Source: Gordionus sp. m RMFG-2023
Taxonomy: Eukaryota; Nematomorpha; Gordioida; Chordodea; Parachordodidae
Assembly: GCF_954871325.1 (NCBI RefSeq)
Contig: NC_088775.1
Location: 75,555,561 to 75,619,560, forward strand
Direction of reading: 5' to 3'
Length of the DNA: 64,000 bases
Part shown: positions 11,280 to 23,689 of the stretch, one piece after another
Layout: each line of letters starts with the position of its first letter
Position numbering within the stretch: the first letter of the stretch is position 1
Position numbers and translations under genes: made by a program
The notes under the pieces: model-generated
Told to the model about the DNA's origin: nothing
Databases searched by the model: none
What the model saw: the letters and a program-made list of their open reading frames with translations, nothing else

Positions 11280-11595
11280 GATGTGAGTAAAAGAATGGCG
11301 GATTTAGTTTAAGTTATTTACGGGAGAGTTTTTTCAGTTTTGTAATAGTGAGAAGATAAGAGTGTGAGGAAAGGAATTCACATCTTTAATTTGTTAAAGA
11401 TTTCAGAATCTCTGGATTCAGAGTTGGAGGAGAAAAAAATAAAAAAAGTTGGAACGAATTATTTAAAGAGAAAACTATATATACAAATGATTGAAAGCGA
11501 ATAAAAAGCGCTTTGGCTACTTGCATCCTGGAACCTTTAATTATTCTATGGATAATGAGAGGTTGTGAGATTTTGATGATATAGTCACGGTTGGG

Positions 11596-11860
11596 TAATA
11601 GCCAAAATTCTTTTTGGCTATGGCTAATCCTAATCCGATTTATTTTAGATAAGGCTAAGTCTTGACTGATTTTCTAAAGGCTAAACATAAGCAGGTTTTG
11701 ATCGACTAAGGCTAAGCTTAACCCAATATTGATTGGTAAAGGCTAAGTTTAAGTTCATTTTGACTGTCTCAAGCTAAGCCTAGGTCGATTTTGATTGGTT
11801 CAAGTAAGGTTAAGGTCGTTTTATTGGCTATAGCTAAGCCTAAGTAAATTTTTATTAATT
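11596..11860 (+). repeat. Degenerate minisatellite with GGCTAAG core
   Basis: About seven imperfect units of roughly 38 bp, each with a GGCTAAGCCTAA-like core followed by TCGATTTTGATTGG-like sequence. Spacing is regular but units diverge by many substitutions, so the array looks old. No function is evident. Confidence 0.7.
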
Positions 11861-12059
11861 CTAAATTAATATAAATTTACTAGGCTAAATATTGAAAATG
11901 ATTGATAATATATGTATTATTACAGGTTTTAAAAAAATACTTTTTGGATTTATTATTTAAAATTAAAGTAATTTAATTAATTACAATCATTTAAACCCTT
12001 ATATATGCAATTTAAAAAAAACATACATGTAAAATAATGTGCCTAAAATCTTTTTATAA

Positions 12060-12864
12060 CCCAATCCGGGTCGTCTGTATTTTAATTTTTTTAATATACC
12101 AGGGCTGGGTCGGGTCTAAAATTTATATTTTTAAAAAAATCCTGGCCGGAGCGAAATTTTTTTTATCTGGAAATAATTTTTCTGGTAGACATCGCGTCTT
12201 GGTACCCATCGTTGTCTATTATCATAATCAAGTTGTGTATATTGCCTTCTATTATTATCCTCGTGTCTAACCAATTGTCTATCTGCTTCCATCTTTTTAA
12301 TTTTCTCTCCATCTATATGTTTGATCGATTATAATTCATTCTATATTTTCATTTAAAGATTCATTTTCTATCTTATCAATTATATCACGTTTTAACTCTG
12401 CCTTCTCTATTTCATTACCAATACTTAAAACGTCGTCTATAGTAATATTTTCTTTAAGAGAAATTTTTTCTCTAATATTTTTATTTATGGATAATATTTT
12501 TACTTTCTCTATCACTCTATCATGATTAGGGAGCTTACATTTATTATTTAATACACACAAATGGCTTACCCAACTTCTATGTGTTTCGTTTTTTCTTGGA
12601 TAGCCGCGTTAAATTCAATTAAGCTTGATATAGTTAATCTGTCCGGGGGTAAAAGTCTAAATTAGAATGGTCGAATTGATAAAATCAGTCTGTGCGTATG
12701 GCTTTCGGTTTTATATATTTGTCGTCAGATGATTTCCGAGCGTATGAGTCTGCTTTTTTGATATCGGTAGTCTGTGTATCTTTAATTATGGCCTCAAACT
12801 TACTCAAAAATATTTCCATGTTGCCCATATATATCGAATATACTATATTTATGTCAGAGACCTG
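12060..12864 (-). mobile_element. Ty3/Gypsy-type gag fossil
   Basis: Broken minus-strand gag of a Ty3/Gypsy-like element. The 12336-12560 part is clearly related to the gag at 23680-24105 (shared 'LNNKCK', 'IREKIS/IRKQIS' and 'NITI-DVL-IG-EI' patterns). 12150-12300 is the basic, Asn/Arg/Tyr-rich C-terminal part. It carries several breaks and lacks pol and LTRs here, so it is an old partial copy. GC-rich GGCCCGG-like sequence at 12060-12150 resembles a decayed hAT B terminus. hAT B copy 1 abuts it at 12865. Confidence 0.7.
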
Positions 12865-14534
12865 CAGAGGTACCATTTTAAATTTTTTAGGCCCGACCCG
12901 GCCTGGCCCGGATATTTTTAAAAAAAAATTTTTACGGCCCGGCCCGGATTTAAAAATTTAAGGCCCGGCTCGGAATTTTTTAAAATTATATTCGACCTGG
13001 TATATACAAAAATTCACCTATGAGGTATTTTACCATATTTTTCAGCGACGCTTATTATTTAAAAAATACATGTAATAAGCTAATATTTTGAGAATATTAT
13101 ATTGAATTTATAAAAATTATAAAACTGTTATTTATAAAAATGGATATTTTGAGCATATACTATATTTTATATTGCATTTATAAAAATAAAACTAATATTC
13201 ATAAAAATGGTAATAATATTTTGAGCATATATTATATTTTATATTGCATTAAAAAAAATAAAACTAATATTTAATTTATAAAAATGGAAAATATTTTGAG
13301 AATATAATATATTGTATTTAATTTACTATTTAATTTATAAAATAAAAATAAATCGCTATTTAAAAAAAATGCATGTATAATAAATAGTATTTTGAAAATA
13401 TAATCTAATTGCTCAATATTAATATAATATAATTTATTTTATAATATAAATTTTTAACAAAAGAAGATAATTGTATTATATAATATTGTAAAAAAAATAA
13501 TGAAAAATGTTGGATTAAAAACTTTCATGACTCAAGGTAAATATAATAAATGTAATAAATATTTGACAGTTTGCATAGTAAAAAACCAGCATGATTGACG
13601 AAACCCTATACTCAAGAAAGATATTAAAAATTCACAAATTATCATGAAGAAAGAGAAGCATATCTACCTTTTAGGTTGAAGATTTCAAGAATTCTCCCAG
13701 TAGTGGAAAAATTCCGCTCACAGCTTGCACTTGAAGCAGGAATTGCCAATTTTGCTAAAATTGGAAATTCGCTTTCCGCCCACCACTCTAACAAATTATC
13801 CACCTTAAATGTTTCATCTATTTTTTTATTTATGTAATTATAATATTCATCATCGGGTATTGACATATTACCAGAATTACCATTGCCCCATTTGTCATAA
13901 AACGATTCAGTTTGTTTAACAACAGTCGTAATTTGACTGGTCGATGGTATTTCATTTACTTCCTGAGCCTCTTGTAATTTAATATAATCTTTTATATAGT
14001 TTTCCGTCATCTTGCGATCTGTCCCTGACTACATACGTAATTGCTTGAATTTGGGACAGAGAAAAAGAGAAATAAAATGATACTTGTGTAAAACAAATTT
14101 TTCAATTAAAAAATGCTTTATATTAAGTAAAATCAATTTTATTTCTCCTTTTTCGCTTTGAAAGGTATTACAAACTTCAAGAAGTGATATTCCTTTATTT
14201 GATTGTTTTGGTAAAATATATTCTAAAAATTTAGATATGAATTATAAAAAAATATATTAATAATACTTGAATATTGGGGCTTATTTAAGATATTCCTTTT
14301 ATTTGATTGTTTTGGTAAAATATGTTGTAAAAATTTAGATATGAATTATAAAAAAATATATTAATACTTTGAATAAATTTGCAGGAAATTAATTAGAGTT
14401 AACCATCACCCAAGATTATATTAATAATAACTATAATATAATATAATCTTATAACCATTAACTCATAATGTAAAAATTTTTATAAAAAATATTAAGGCCC
14501 GGCCCGGCCCGGGTTTAACAATCTTAGGCCCGGC
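12865..14534 (-). mobile_element. hAT B, copy 1 (internally deleted)
   Basis: The left end holds repeated GGCCCGGCCCGG blocks (12888-12975) and the right end AAGGCCCGGCCCGGCCCGGG (14494-14530). Internal DNA from 12968 is nearly the same as 21990-22470, and the right part matches 22769-23125, so both are copies of one family. Copy 1 keeps the 3' end of the transposase (13642-14010) and lacks the 5' end; copy 2 has the opposite. The right end is cut off by the element starting near 14553. A 105-bp direct duplication (about 14180-14390) is shared with copy 2 and predates their divergence. Confidence 0.82.
13642..14010 (-). pseudogene. hAT B transposase C-terminus (dimerisation domain)
   Basis: An open frame of 122 codons ends with 'LLEWWAESEFPILAKLAIPA' and then 'SSASCERNFSTTGRIL'. 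This is the hAT C-terminal dimerisation region (W-W ... FP-x-L ... L-A-x-x-x-IPASSA-x-CER-FS-x-x-G). The region upstream, which would hold the RNase H-like core and zinc finger, has been deleted. It stops soon after the conserved block. A domesticated dimerisation-domain protein is unlikely because the reading frame sits inside recognisable transposon ends. Confidence 0.9.
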
Positions 14535-14552
14535 TTCCCCGAAAATAAATTA

Positions 14553-16037
14553 TAGAAAAATAATTTTCCGGAAAAAAAATCCCCTGGAAAAAAATTCACA
14601 GAAAAAATAATTCCCATAGAAAATAATTCCCCGGAAAAAGTTTCCCCGGAAATAAATTCCCCACTTTTTAAATTTTAAATTAAATATAGAGGGAAAAAAC
14701 CGAAAAAAATTATCCGAATAATTTTTTTTTAAATTATCATAAATAACCCTGCCGTAAGAAAATATTTCTAAAAAATTATATTCAGCATTTGCTGAACGTT
14801 GAGTATTTATTCTCGATGTTTGAGAATTTTTTTGAGTATTATTTCTCTTTTAATTCTAAACGATATAGGGCGATCTTAAAATATGAGTATCTATAGGGGG
14901 GTGGTAGCTTTGATAGTTTATAATTAAGTAGATAGCATATAAAGTATAGCTTTATGACATCTTGGAAAGAAAACATTCAGTAAAATAATTTTTATCAAAT
15001 AGAAGAGACCAGATCGAATTGCATTATTTCGCCACAGAATTTATATATATAATTATATCATTTAAAGACCATCATTAGCATAAAAACAAAAAAGGGCGCT
15101 ATTTAAGAGTTAGTAAGAATCATGCTATTATTTTTGCCAACTAATGACAATTGTCAAATTTGTGATATAGAACGCAATATATTTTATTCTAAAAAATATC
15201 AGAAAAAGACTTCATATATATTACATAACAAAATTATACCAATTGAAAAATCGGCCAGCTATTTTTGAAGGTAATTGTGAAATTCCTCTTATCTCCAACT
15301 GATAATTTTTAATATATTTTTAGACTTCATGAAAATGATTAATAATATATATAAAAATAAATATTTTTTTTTAAATAAAAATTTGAGTTTCAATAAATAT
15401 AAGTTGATGAAAATGTGTAAAGGTGAACTAGATTTATTTAAATTTCCGTTTTATTATTTAAAACCTCAAATCTTTGAGGGAATTTGAATTTAAAAAACAT
15501 TTTGATTTATTTAAAGTAGTGCAAATCAGGGTCAAAATAATGGTATAAATTTATAGGTCCGGGTCAAAATAAAAGATCTGAGGCCATTATCATTACTTAG
15601 CTTATAATAATATTTTGCTTAAAATCACAGAGACTAGGTATCCAATTCGTTTATTTTATAAATATTGTTTTGTTTAATTTTCACCAAACCTGGGTTTGGG
15701 ATAAGGTCATAACATTATACAATATATTAGGCTAGGGTTAATTAATAATAATTAAAAAAATTTGTTTAGGTTTAATATTCATAATTTTGTTTAACAATTT
15801 TATTTGGGAAATTTTTATTTGGAAAAATTAGGAATTTTTTTTTATTTTGTTGATTTTCTCAAAAATTTTAAATATTTTATTTGGTAATTTTTTTTCCTAT
15901 TTTGTTAATTTTCTAAAAATAATTTAATATTTTATAATAAAAAAGGATAATTATTTTCCGGAGGAATTTTTTCCATGGAATAAATTTCAGGAGATTTATT
16001 TCCACGGGGTTTTTTTTGCTTGGGAATTATTTTTCTA
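14553..16037. mobile_element. Unclassified element with long TIRs made of subrepeats
   Basis: The two ends are inverted copies over roughly 90-100 bp, starting TAGAAAAATAAT at both. Each TIR is itself a chain of 16-20-bp units of the type AATAATTCCCCGGAAAA (left 14553-14670, right 15945-16037). It interrupts hAT B on the left and abuts a LINE fragment on the right. No clear target duplication and no coding sequence; the 1.3-kb interior is AT-rich with no recognised domain. Confidence 0.65.
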
Positions 16038-17600
16038 GATTCAAGGGATTCAACAGGGTGATACTCTTGGTCCATTGCTATTTTGTCTCTGTATCAACGA
16101 TATGATCAAGGCAATCAATGCTTCCTGCTTTTTCTCTCTCCATGTGTGGTACATGGATGATGGTATAATCTGTGGCTCATTCAATGAAGTCAATAAAGCA
16201 ATCGATATAATTTTAGTGATCGGTTCTTCCTCAGGGTTCTCAATCAAAGCAAATCAGAATTCATCTAACTAAACATTTCAGAAATTAACTCCCACGGTTT
16301 TAAAGTCATTAATCAAGATAAACTAATTCACTTATAATTCTCGGTTAGAGAAAATTCAGCCATTTGCACCTTTCTAGATTCAACTCTTGGGACTCTTATC
16401 AAATTGGGTGATATCCCTCCCTCTTTTCCTCTGATGAGTAAAAAACATTTTTAATATACCGCGCATTATTTACTCTAAGAACTAGTATTGTTAAACAGCT
16501 AAATTTGAGCCGATTTTTAAAAATGGCTAACTCAATATTTTATCTAGAAAAATATTAAGCAAGTTTAAAGATTTTGCTCATAGATGGCACATAGGATTGA
16601 ACAACTATTAGCAAAATTTCGATGCTCATGCAATATTTCCTTGGCCATAATGTTGAGTTAGCCGTTTTTAAAAATCGGATCAAATCGAGCCGTTTAACAA
16701 CACTACTAAGAACTACACCTGTTTTTAAGAATCAAGGAACTTACCAAAGAGATCCATCTTAAGTTCCGAAAAATAGCTTGGGCCCAAGCATATATCCCAT
16801 TAAAATTTTTGACACCCACCTACCCCTTACAAACAAAATGAATGGGACATCCTGATTGTTGCCTGCTGCGTCGAGACTCTACTATCAAGCAGGCATCCCC
16901 TAGATCGTTCTCTTTTTAAATGGCTCTGGGCACGAGTTCCTTTTGGCTATCCCTTCTGTTAATCTTTAATTACAACTCATCAAAAATGAACTCACACTTG
17001 TCATTGGAATTCGTCTCAATTGCTAAATTGCCTAACTCACCTTTGCTCTCGTTTTAGTGTTCCTGTTAACTTAAAGGGACGACATAGAATCCACTGCCTC
17101 TCATGCAAAGGAAATATTGCTAGACATAATTATGTAATGCTATTATTCAACGTGCCCTTAAATCTGCATAGATTCCATCGATCCTAAATGGTCTTTTTAG
17201 ATCTGATGGAAAACGACGAGATGCTATTACCCAAACCTTGGAAGAGAGGTCAATTTCTAATTTTTTGACTATTCCTGTATAGATCCCCTAGCCCCTATAA
17301 ATCTTAGCACAATCTTCGAGATCAAATAGCAATCCAAAATTAATAAATATTCTGAAATATCCAATAAACACATTCTTATACCTATAATCTTCTCACATTT
17401 GGTAGCCGTACTTTAATCTTCTTCAAGGAACTCAGATCTCATATTCGTAAAATCATCGATGAATCCAAGAAAGATTTTTAGCTTAGGCAAAGACATTCCA
17501 TCGCCATTCATAAATCCAATTACATTAGTTTCAATGGGAGCCTCTTTCCTAGAGATGACCTAACTTTTTTTAAAATCCTTTTTACATAGTTTATTTTTTT
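16038..17600 (+). mobile_element. LINE fragment: RT palm to C-terminus
   Basis: Plus-strand frame contains 'IQGIQQGDTLGPLLFCLCIN' (RT motif B) and 'VWYMDDGIICGS' (the catalytic Y-x-DD box). Further on, in other frames, lie 'HCLSCKGNIARHNYV' (zinc-binding and H-x-x-N part) and 'FKELRSHIRKIIDESKK' followed by 'LRQRHSIAIHKSNYISF'. The last segment matches 'LRQRLAPAIIRSNYLSF' of the 36-kb copy. It is 5' truncated just before motif B, has many frameshifts and stops, and carries MITE copy 2 at 16483-16705. Confidence 0.85.
16483..16705. mobile_element. 223-bp hAT-like MITE, copy 2
   Basis: TAGTATTGTTAAAC...GTTTAACAACACTA, flanked by a perfect 8-bp duplication CTAAGAAC (16475-16482 and 16706-16713). 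Inserted in the LINE fragment, splitting its decayed reading frame. Same length as the other two copies. Confidence 0.95.
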
Positions 17601-17719
17601 TGTATATAATTATTATACTAACATTTATGTTATTTTTATATTATTTTACTTGTTTTGATTAGAATTAATAAAATATTAATGATTTATTATATTAAAATGA
17701 TTTAAATAATATCTTTCTA

Positions 17720-18170
17720 TCTCTTTGCACTAATTGTGAACCATGAATTTGAACAGTGACTTCGTTAAAATAAATTCAACATATTAAATATAAATGTAAA
17801 ATAAACGCTTTTCACAATAACCATCAAATTTGCCATGACTATTTATAACAAAAATGACTGGCATTAGCTCGAATACATGCTCTAAGGCAATTTCGTCATT
17901 CTTTAATTGCACGATTAACAATTCCTTGTTTTGATTCTATTCCTCTACAAGTCGTTGTTTGAGATAGTCAACGTCGCATAGGCGGGTTTGATATATACGT
18001 TCCCTCCATATCTTTCCGTCGACGAGATCAAGACTATTGAGGGGAGAACAAACAGTGAGGGAGATTCTCTTGAAAGAAAATCCACAGTTTCTCTGCCTCG
18101 ATGCATGCCATGTATAATCAAATTGTATTTTTGTTTTAAGATACTCTAATATGATACTCAATAATATGAT
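17720..18170 (-). mobile_element. mariner transposase C-terminal remnant
   Basis: The minus strand reads 'CSPLNSLDLVDGKIWRERIY' and then 'QTRLCDVDYLKQRLVEE', matching mariner (SPDLNPVDYKIWG...RVYQTRIRDVDELKQRLVE). The family's third catalytic Asp would be the residue replaced by Gly in 'VDGKIW'. A shifted frame continues with 'QGIVNRAIKE' and 'CLRACIRANASHF', the usual mariner ending (D-x-AI...WR-x-RL-x-ACVRA-GGHF). The copy is 5' truncated, frameshifted and has lost its catalytic residue. Confidence 0.85.
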
Positions 18171-19104
18171 AGTTGATTAATATTATCGTTATTATAATTT
18201 ATTATTCCCAAAATACGTATTTTTGAAAAACGTCGGATTATGTAATGATTTTGTTAACTCTACCTGAGTTTCTTTTTCAAAAAAGAAGGCGCGATCGCTA
18301 AACTCACGATATCTTTAAAAGTGATATTGCCTTCGGTATTCTTTAACCGAAGCTCTTTATCCAACTCAAACAGCCTTACTCCTTAGATAAAAATGTCTCT
18401 AAGAGGTTTAACAACAAGCGATTTAAAATTACATAGTGAACAGATACTTTTTAATTTGATCGAAAAATCTATAATAGTTTCTCAGCCTCTTTTTAAGGAT
18501 AAAAAATTATTTCGATGTAGGAAAATACTAGAATATCCTTAAATATTTTCTCCAAACTATAAGTAAAGTTATACAATGAATGCTCCTAAATTAATTGGGT
18601 AATGGAAATTTCTTATTTTAATTAAGTTATAAGTCACTATGTCTGGCAAGAAATCTTTTTTTAAATTTTGATTGACAATATTTTTTACTTTATAGATAAG
18701 TTCTAAATTATAAAGATAATCCTGAATGTTAACTTTCGATTTACAGAATTCTGAATTCCTTGCTTTTCTTAAGAACAACTATCTTCAAGTCGTCGCTAAG
18801 CATCGTTAGTATTCTTCGTCTCTTCCTTTTAATTCATTATGTCTCTTTAAACTTAATCGTGGCCAATGTGGCGTTTGAAATAAATGGTTTTATAAGAGTA
18901 AAATATATTTTATTTATGAAAAAATATACTTCAAAAATGATATGTGTATATATATTGATCAAAAATACATTACTGGAGAATTGTCTTGCTGGAATATAAT
19001 AAATTAACTACCCGACATCTTTAATAGCAGACAATAGGTGCTAGAGTAATGCGTCACGTGAGTATGCACCATTAATTTTGACTCCTGGTTAGATAAAGAT
19101 GAGC
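18171..19104. other. No recognised gene
   Basis: Base composition at 18200-18480 is mixed and a minus-strand 69-codon frame at 18569-18778 exists, but neither has a motif I recognise. Inverted bases TCACGATATC...GATATTGCC near 18303-18330 are too short to interpret. Confidence 0.3.
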
Positions 19105-19482
19105 TCAGTGCAGACATGATTTGATATCCAGACTGAAACCATGACAATTTGAAAGAGTACGAAGCAATCGATTGATTTCAACTTCTTTTATTCTCAGCGG
19201 AACAATGTACACCTTATCATTTTGTAAATTTACCGGTAAAGCTAATGTAAACCTTTTCATCGAACTAAATAAAATGGACCAACCTCTTAGAGCATTTTCG
19301 TGAAGTTGTTTGGTATGTACCAAACGAACAATCTTATATGCATCGAGACTTGTTTCCTTTTTAAACATTTCAATGCAGCTCTTTGTGAATAATATGGTGC
19401 ATAAAGTTCGCGAAATATTAGTTTCTAAGGATACTTGACGAATTGTTCTGTAGATGCCAGGTCGGTTTTCTTGGCTCTATAT
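19105..19482 (-). CDS. Open segment of about 125 codons, possible exon
   Basis: The minus strand is open from about 19482 to the stop at 19105. The ATG-initiated part is 87 codons, but the frame runs upstream through 'RPGIYRTIRQVSLETN', so it could be an internal or terminal exon. Composition is less AT-rich than the surroundings and the peptide is protein-like ('MKRFTLALPVNLQNDK'). No domain recognised and no obvious transposon motif; a terminal exon of an unknown host gene or a decayed element are both possible. Confidence 0.3.
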
Positions 19483-20091
19483 GAGGTCCGATTCTAGCTT
19501 CACCCATTTGGGTAGGGGAGGGGAGGCAGATAAAAATTGTGTAAGGGCTTTGATATATATTGATTCATCATTGTTTAAGTTATAGATCTTACAAGGAAGG
19601 CAAAAACCTGCATCAGCTTTAATTAATTATTCAACCTACTAGTATTTACAAAACTTTAAAGAAAAATCTTCTTTCATAGTAACAGTATTTTTGAGTGATG
19701 TTGATATTGTTGTTTTTTTTTATATTTTCTTTATTTTTTATTTTCAATTTTTTAATATATAAAAAAATAAGTGATAATATTTAAAAACAACTGATGATAA
19801 TATTATATAATAAATCAATAATATAAGTCAATTCCAATATACATAATAAACAACAGTTACTATCAATGGAATTACATTTAAACATAAAATTTATTCTAAC
19901 CTATTTTCACCAAAATTATTTATAAAAGTTCTGATATTAGTATTATGACAATTGTCACTTTTTTCGTTTACATTAATTATTAATGTCTTGAAACTGTGAA
20001 AAATTCATCAAAATAATAAATTTTGCTCATTTCAATTTTTTTTAATATAAGAGACTATTATGACAACTGTCATATTTAAAGCTTGTAGTGT
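19483..20091. other. AT-rich intergenic sequence
   Basis: A GC-rich patch at 19500-19530 (GGGTAGGGGAGGGGAGG) is followed by AT-rich DNA with no coding signal up to the hAT C target duplication at 20092. Confidence 0.4.
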
Positions 20092-21989
20092 ACTATACCT
20101 AGACCTATGCGCCGCCGGTATTTTTATTCACGCCGGCTCGCTGCCGATTTTTATTATGGCAGCGGCGTGGCGTATGTAATTTTTAGAAAGCATATTAATT
20201 ATATTGATATATTAAATTATTATTATTATAATTTGAATAGTAACATTAATTAAATTAAAATATGAATTGCATTCTATTGCTATATATAATAGAATAGTGT
20301 ATATTATTTACATTCATTCATACATCATGTTTCATTTCCACAAACAATTCATATTAATTATTTTTATGACTTGCACGTTTTAAACCACCCTATATACAAT
20401 TATGAAATAACAACCTCTCTACTAATCATAAATCAAGTTATGTCTGGAGGTACTTTGGAAGTCTTATTTAGAAGAATGAAAATAAGAAAAGCACAATAAT
20501 GCCTGATTATATATTGCTTAAAATTGGCGAAAAAAGATGAGGAAGATTCAAATACAATTCATTTTCACAGTAATTTATTTTTATTTTAGACTTTTATTTA
20601 TATTTTAGTTATGAAATAATTTTTTTTAGTAAGAATATAAGTACAAGTAATCTTTCTCGGCACTTAGTTGATGTTTTTTAATTTAATGGAAGGCAACGAG
20701 AGATCTCTTCTTTGATTTTAAAATCTAATTTTATTATATATATCTATATACAAAATTTTTGTCATTATATACATTTTTTATAATAGCGAATTTACATGTT
20801 AACAAAGTACATATATCCTTTACAATTTAATTTTGCGTTACCGATTTTTTTTATCCCATATCCATTTATCTTTGTTGACTATTTTGTACAAGGAATCTGC
20901 TTTGTCTGCGAAGTCATGTAAAAATTTACGGTAATAACTGGCCATGCCCAGAAATGTTGCTAATTCCTCTTTGTTTGTTGGTTTAGGCATGTTTGTAATT
21001 GCTTTGATTTTGTCTCCGTTTGCATGAATACCTTTATCATCTATATCATGTCCTAAAAAACGTATTTCTTTTTTGAAAAATATACTTTTGTTGAAATTTG
21101 GTATTAGCCCATATTTGGAAATTCGGTCAAAAACTTTTTTTATATTGTTTAAATGATCTTGATCGTTATCACCCGTGATTAATAAATCATCAATGTAGAA
21201 AATAAAATTTTTCATATCACCAAATATTTTGTCCATTGATTGTTGAAAAATTGCCGATGAAGTTTTTAATCCGAATGGTAGTCTTGTAAATCTATAATAT
21301 CCTTTGTGTGTCGATATTGTAAGTAAATCACGCGATGTTTTGTGTATAGGGATCTGAAGGAACGCTTGCTTGAAGTCTATTTTTGAAAACTTCTTCCCTT
21401 TAGATAATAGGATATTTAAAATCTTCCAATGCTGGATTTATCGTATTTTTGAAATCTGCACAGAGTCTTAGCGAACCATCTTTTTTGAAAACTGGTGTGA
21501 GTGGACTTGCCCATCGCACATCATCCACCGGTTCTATTATTTTATCGTCGATCCATTTTTGTAATTCCTTTGTAATTAAATCATAACGTTTGTACGGGAC
21601 ACATCTTGGTGCTATAATTTTTGGTATTGCATTTTGTTTCAAATGTAGTTTGACGTAGCTGCGATTTATTGGTTTCATATTTATTTTTGATTTACATTCG
21701 TCTATCAGTTTTTGAATGTCGTTGTTGTTATCTTCTTCTACTAAATTCACAAATTGATTAAGTATGTTTTTAAAAACATTTATCCACGTCCTTCCCAAGA
21801 GTGCAATCTTGTCACTCTGTACTACATATGCATTCAAAATTTTGGTTTTATCATCGTATTTGGCTTTTACATTGGTATTGCCCATCACTTTTATTGTTCT
21901 TCCGTCATATCCAGTTAATTTAGTATCCGATTTATTTGAGATCTTTATCCCAATCTTTCTTGCAATATTTATCTGTAATATTGTAAATC

Positions 21990-23266
21990 GCTCGGAATTT
22001 TTTAAAATTATATTCGACCTGGTATATACAAAAATTCACCTATGAGGTATTTTACCAAATTTTTCAGCGAGTATTATCGCTTATTATTTAAAAAATACAT
22101 GAAAAAAGCTAATATTTTGAGAATATCATATTGAATTTATAAAAATTATAAAACTGTTATTTATAAAAATGGATATTTTGAGCATATACTATATTTTTTG
22201 CATTTATAAAAATAAAACTAATATTCATAAAAATGGTAATAATATTTTGAGCATATACTATATTTTATATTGCATTTAAAAAAAATAAAACTAATATTTA
22301 ATTTATAAAAATGGAAAATATTTTGAGAATATAATATATTGTATTTAATTTACTATTTAATTTATAAAATAAAAATAAATCGCTATTTAAAAAAATGCAT
22401 GTATAATAAATAGTATTTTGAAAATATAATCTAATTGCACAATATTAATATAATTTATTTTATAATTTTTAAATATTTTATATTACATTTATAGGTTGGT
22501 TTTTCAGGTGTAAAAAAAATTTATTAATTTTCATGGATTTACCATCACATTTATGTCTTTTTAGATGTGATGTACCATGTTTATAATTATAAGATAATAT
22601 ACTTGAACAATTCTTACATTGTACGTAGCCAATGTTTTTTTTATTTTCATCTATGATGATGTTAAATTTAGCCCATATTTCAGATTTTAAATTATTATTT
22701 GTATTTCTAAAAGAATAAATATTATTTTTAATTTTATTAATTATATCATTAGTATTTTGTGCCATGATATTCCTTTATTTGATTGTTTTGGTAAATATTC
22801 TAAAAATTTAGATTTGAATTATAAAAAATATATTATTAATACTTGAATATTGGGGCTTATTTAAGATATTCCTTTATTTAATTGTTTTGATAAAATATGT
22901 TGTAAAAATTTAGATATGAATTATAAAAAAATATATTAATACTTTGAATAAATTTGCATGGAAATTAATAAATAGATCGATCTGTGGGTGTTAGGTGTGT
23001 TAACCATTACCCAATATTATATTAATCATAACTATAATATAATATAATCTTATAACCATTAACTCATAATGTCAAAATTTTTATAAAAAATATTAAGGCT
23101 CGGCCCGGCCCGGGTTTAACTATCTTAGGCCCGGCCCGGATATATTAAAAAAAATAATTTAGGCCCGGCCCGGATATATTTAAAAAAAATTTTTTAGGCC
23201 CGGCCCGGGTATATTTAAAAAATTTAAAATACAACACGGCCCGGGCCGGGCTTAGGGCCGGGCCTG
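21990..23266 (-). mobile_element. hAT B, copy 2 (internally deleted)
   Basis: Shares sequence with copy 1 from its left end (GCTCGGAATTTTTTAAAATT) through the AT-rich interior. Its right end has four GGCCCGGCCCGG blocks spaced about 35-50 bp apart and the terminus GGGCCGGGCCTG. It inserted in the Gypsy fossil between pol and gag. The left terminal GC-rich blocks seen in copy 1 are absent, so the left end is truncated and no target duplication can be matched. It retains the transposase 5' end and lacks the 3' end. Confidence 0.85.
22478..22765 (-). pseudogene. hAT B transposase N-terminus (BED zinc finger)
   Basis: A 95-codon frame from an ATG contains 'SEIWAKFNIIIDENKKNIGY' and then 'VQCKNCSSIL' ... 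'HGTSHLKRHKC', the BED finger W-x-x-F ... C-x2-C ... H-x4-H/C. It then leaves the conserved region and stops. This is the DNA-binding half missing from copy 1. It is truncated by deletion of the catalytic region rather than by point decay. Confidence 0.88.
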
Positions 23267-23689
23267 CAGGTTTCTGGTTGATATTCATTGTATCTTGAGC
23301 TCATCATAATATTTATTAAAATTGTAATTATTATTATTATTATTATAATTATTTTTAAATCTCGAAAATCTATTATACGATCTTGGTGTGTAATATCCTC
23401 TGTCGTTGTAAAATCTATTATTAAAATTATCTTGACAATGATACCTTGGTTCATAATTATTCTGATGTCTTGGATAGTAATTACCTTGATATCTGTAATT
23501 GTAATAATTTTGCCATTGTTGATGATTGTTGTATCTAGGTGTCCAGGATTGTCCATAACTCCTATTCGTTGGTATGTTCGAATTGTATTTTATTATTTGT
23601 TTATTTGATTCTCTCTTTTCATATTTTTCTTCTTGTACTAACTTTATCGTAGAAGTTGATGCTGCTTCAACTTCTATTTTTATATTATC

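Noticed and set aside
23288-23608. Isoleucine-rich 106-codon plus-strand frame
   Set aside because: It is the complement of the Asn-rich, Tyr-rich end of the Gypsy gag and of an ATT repeat; a shadow frame.
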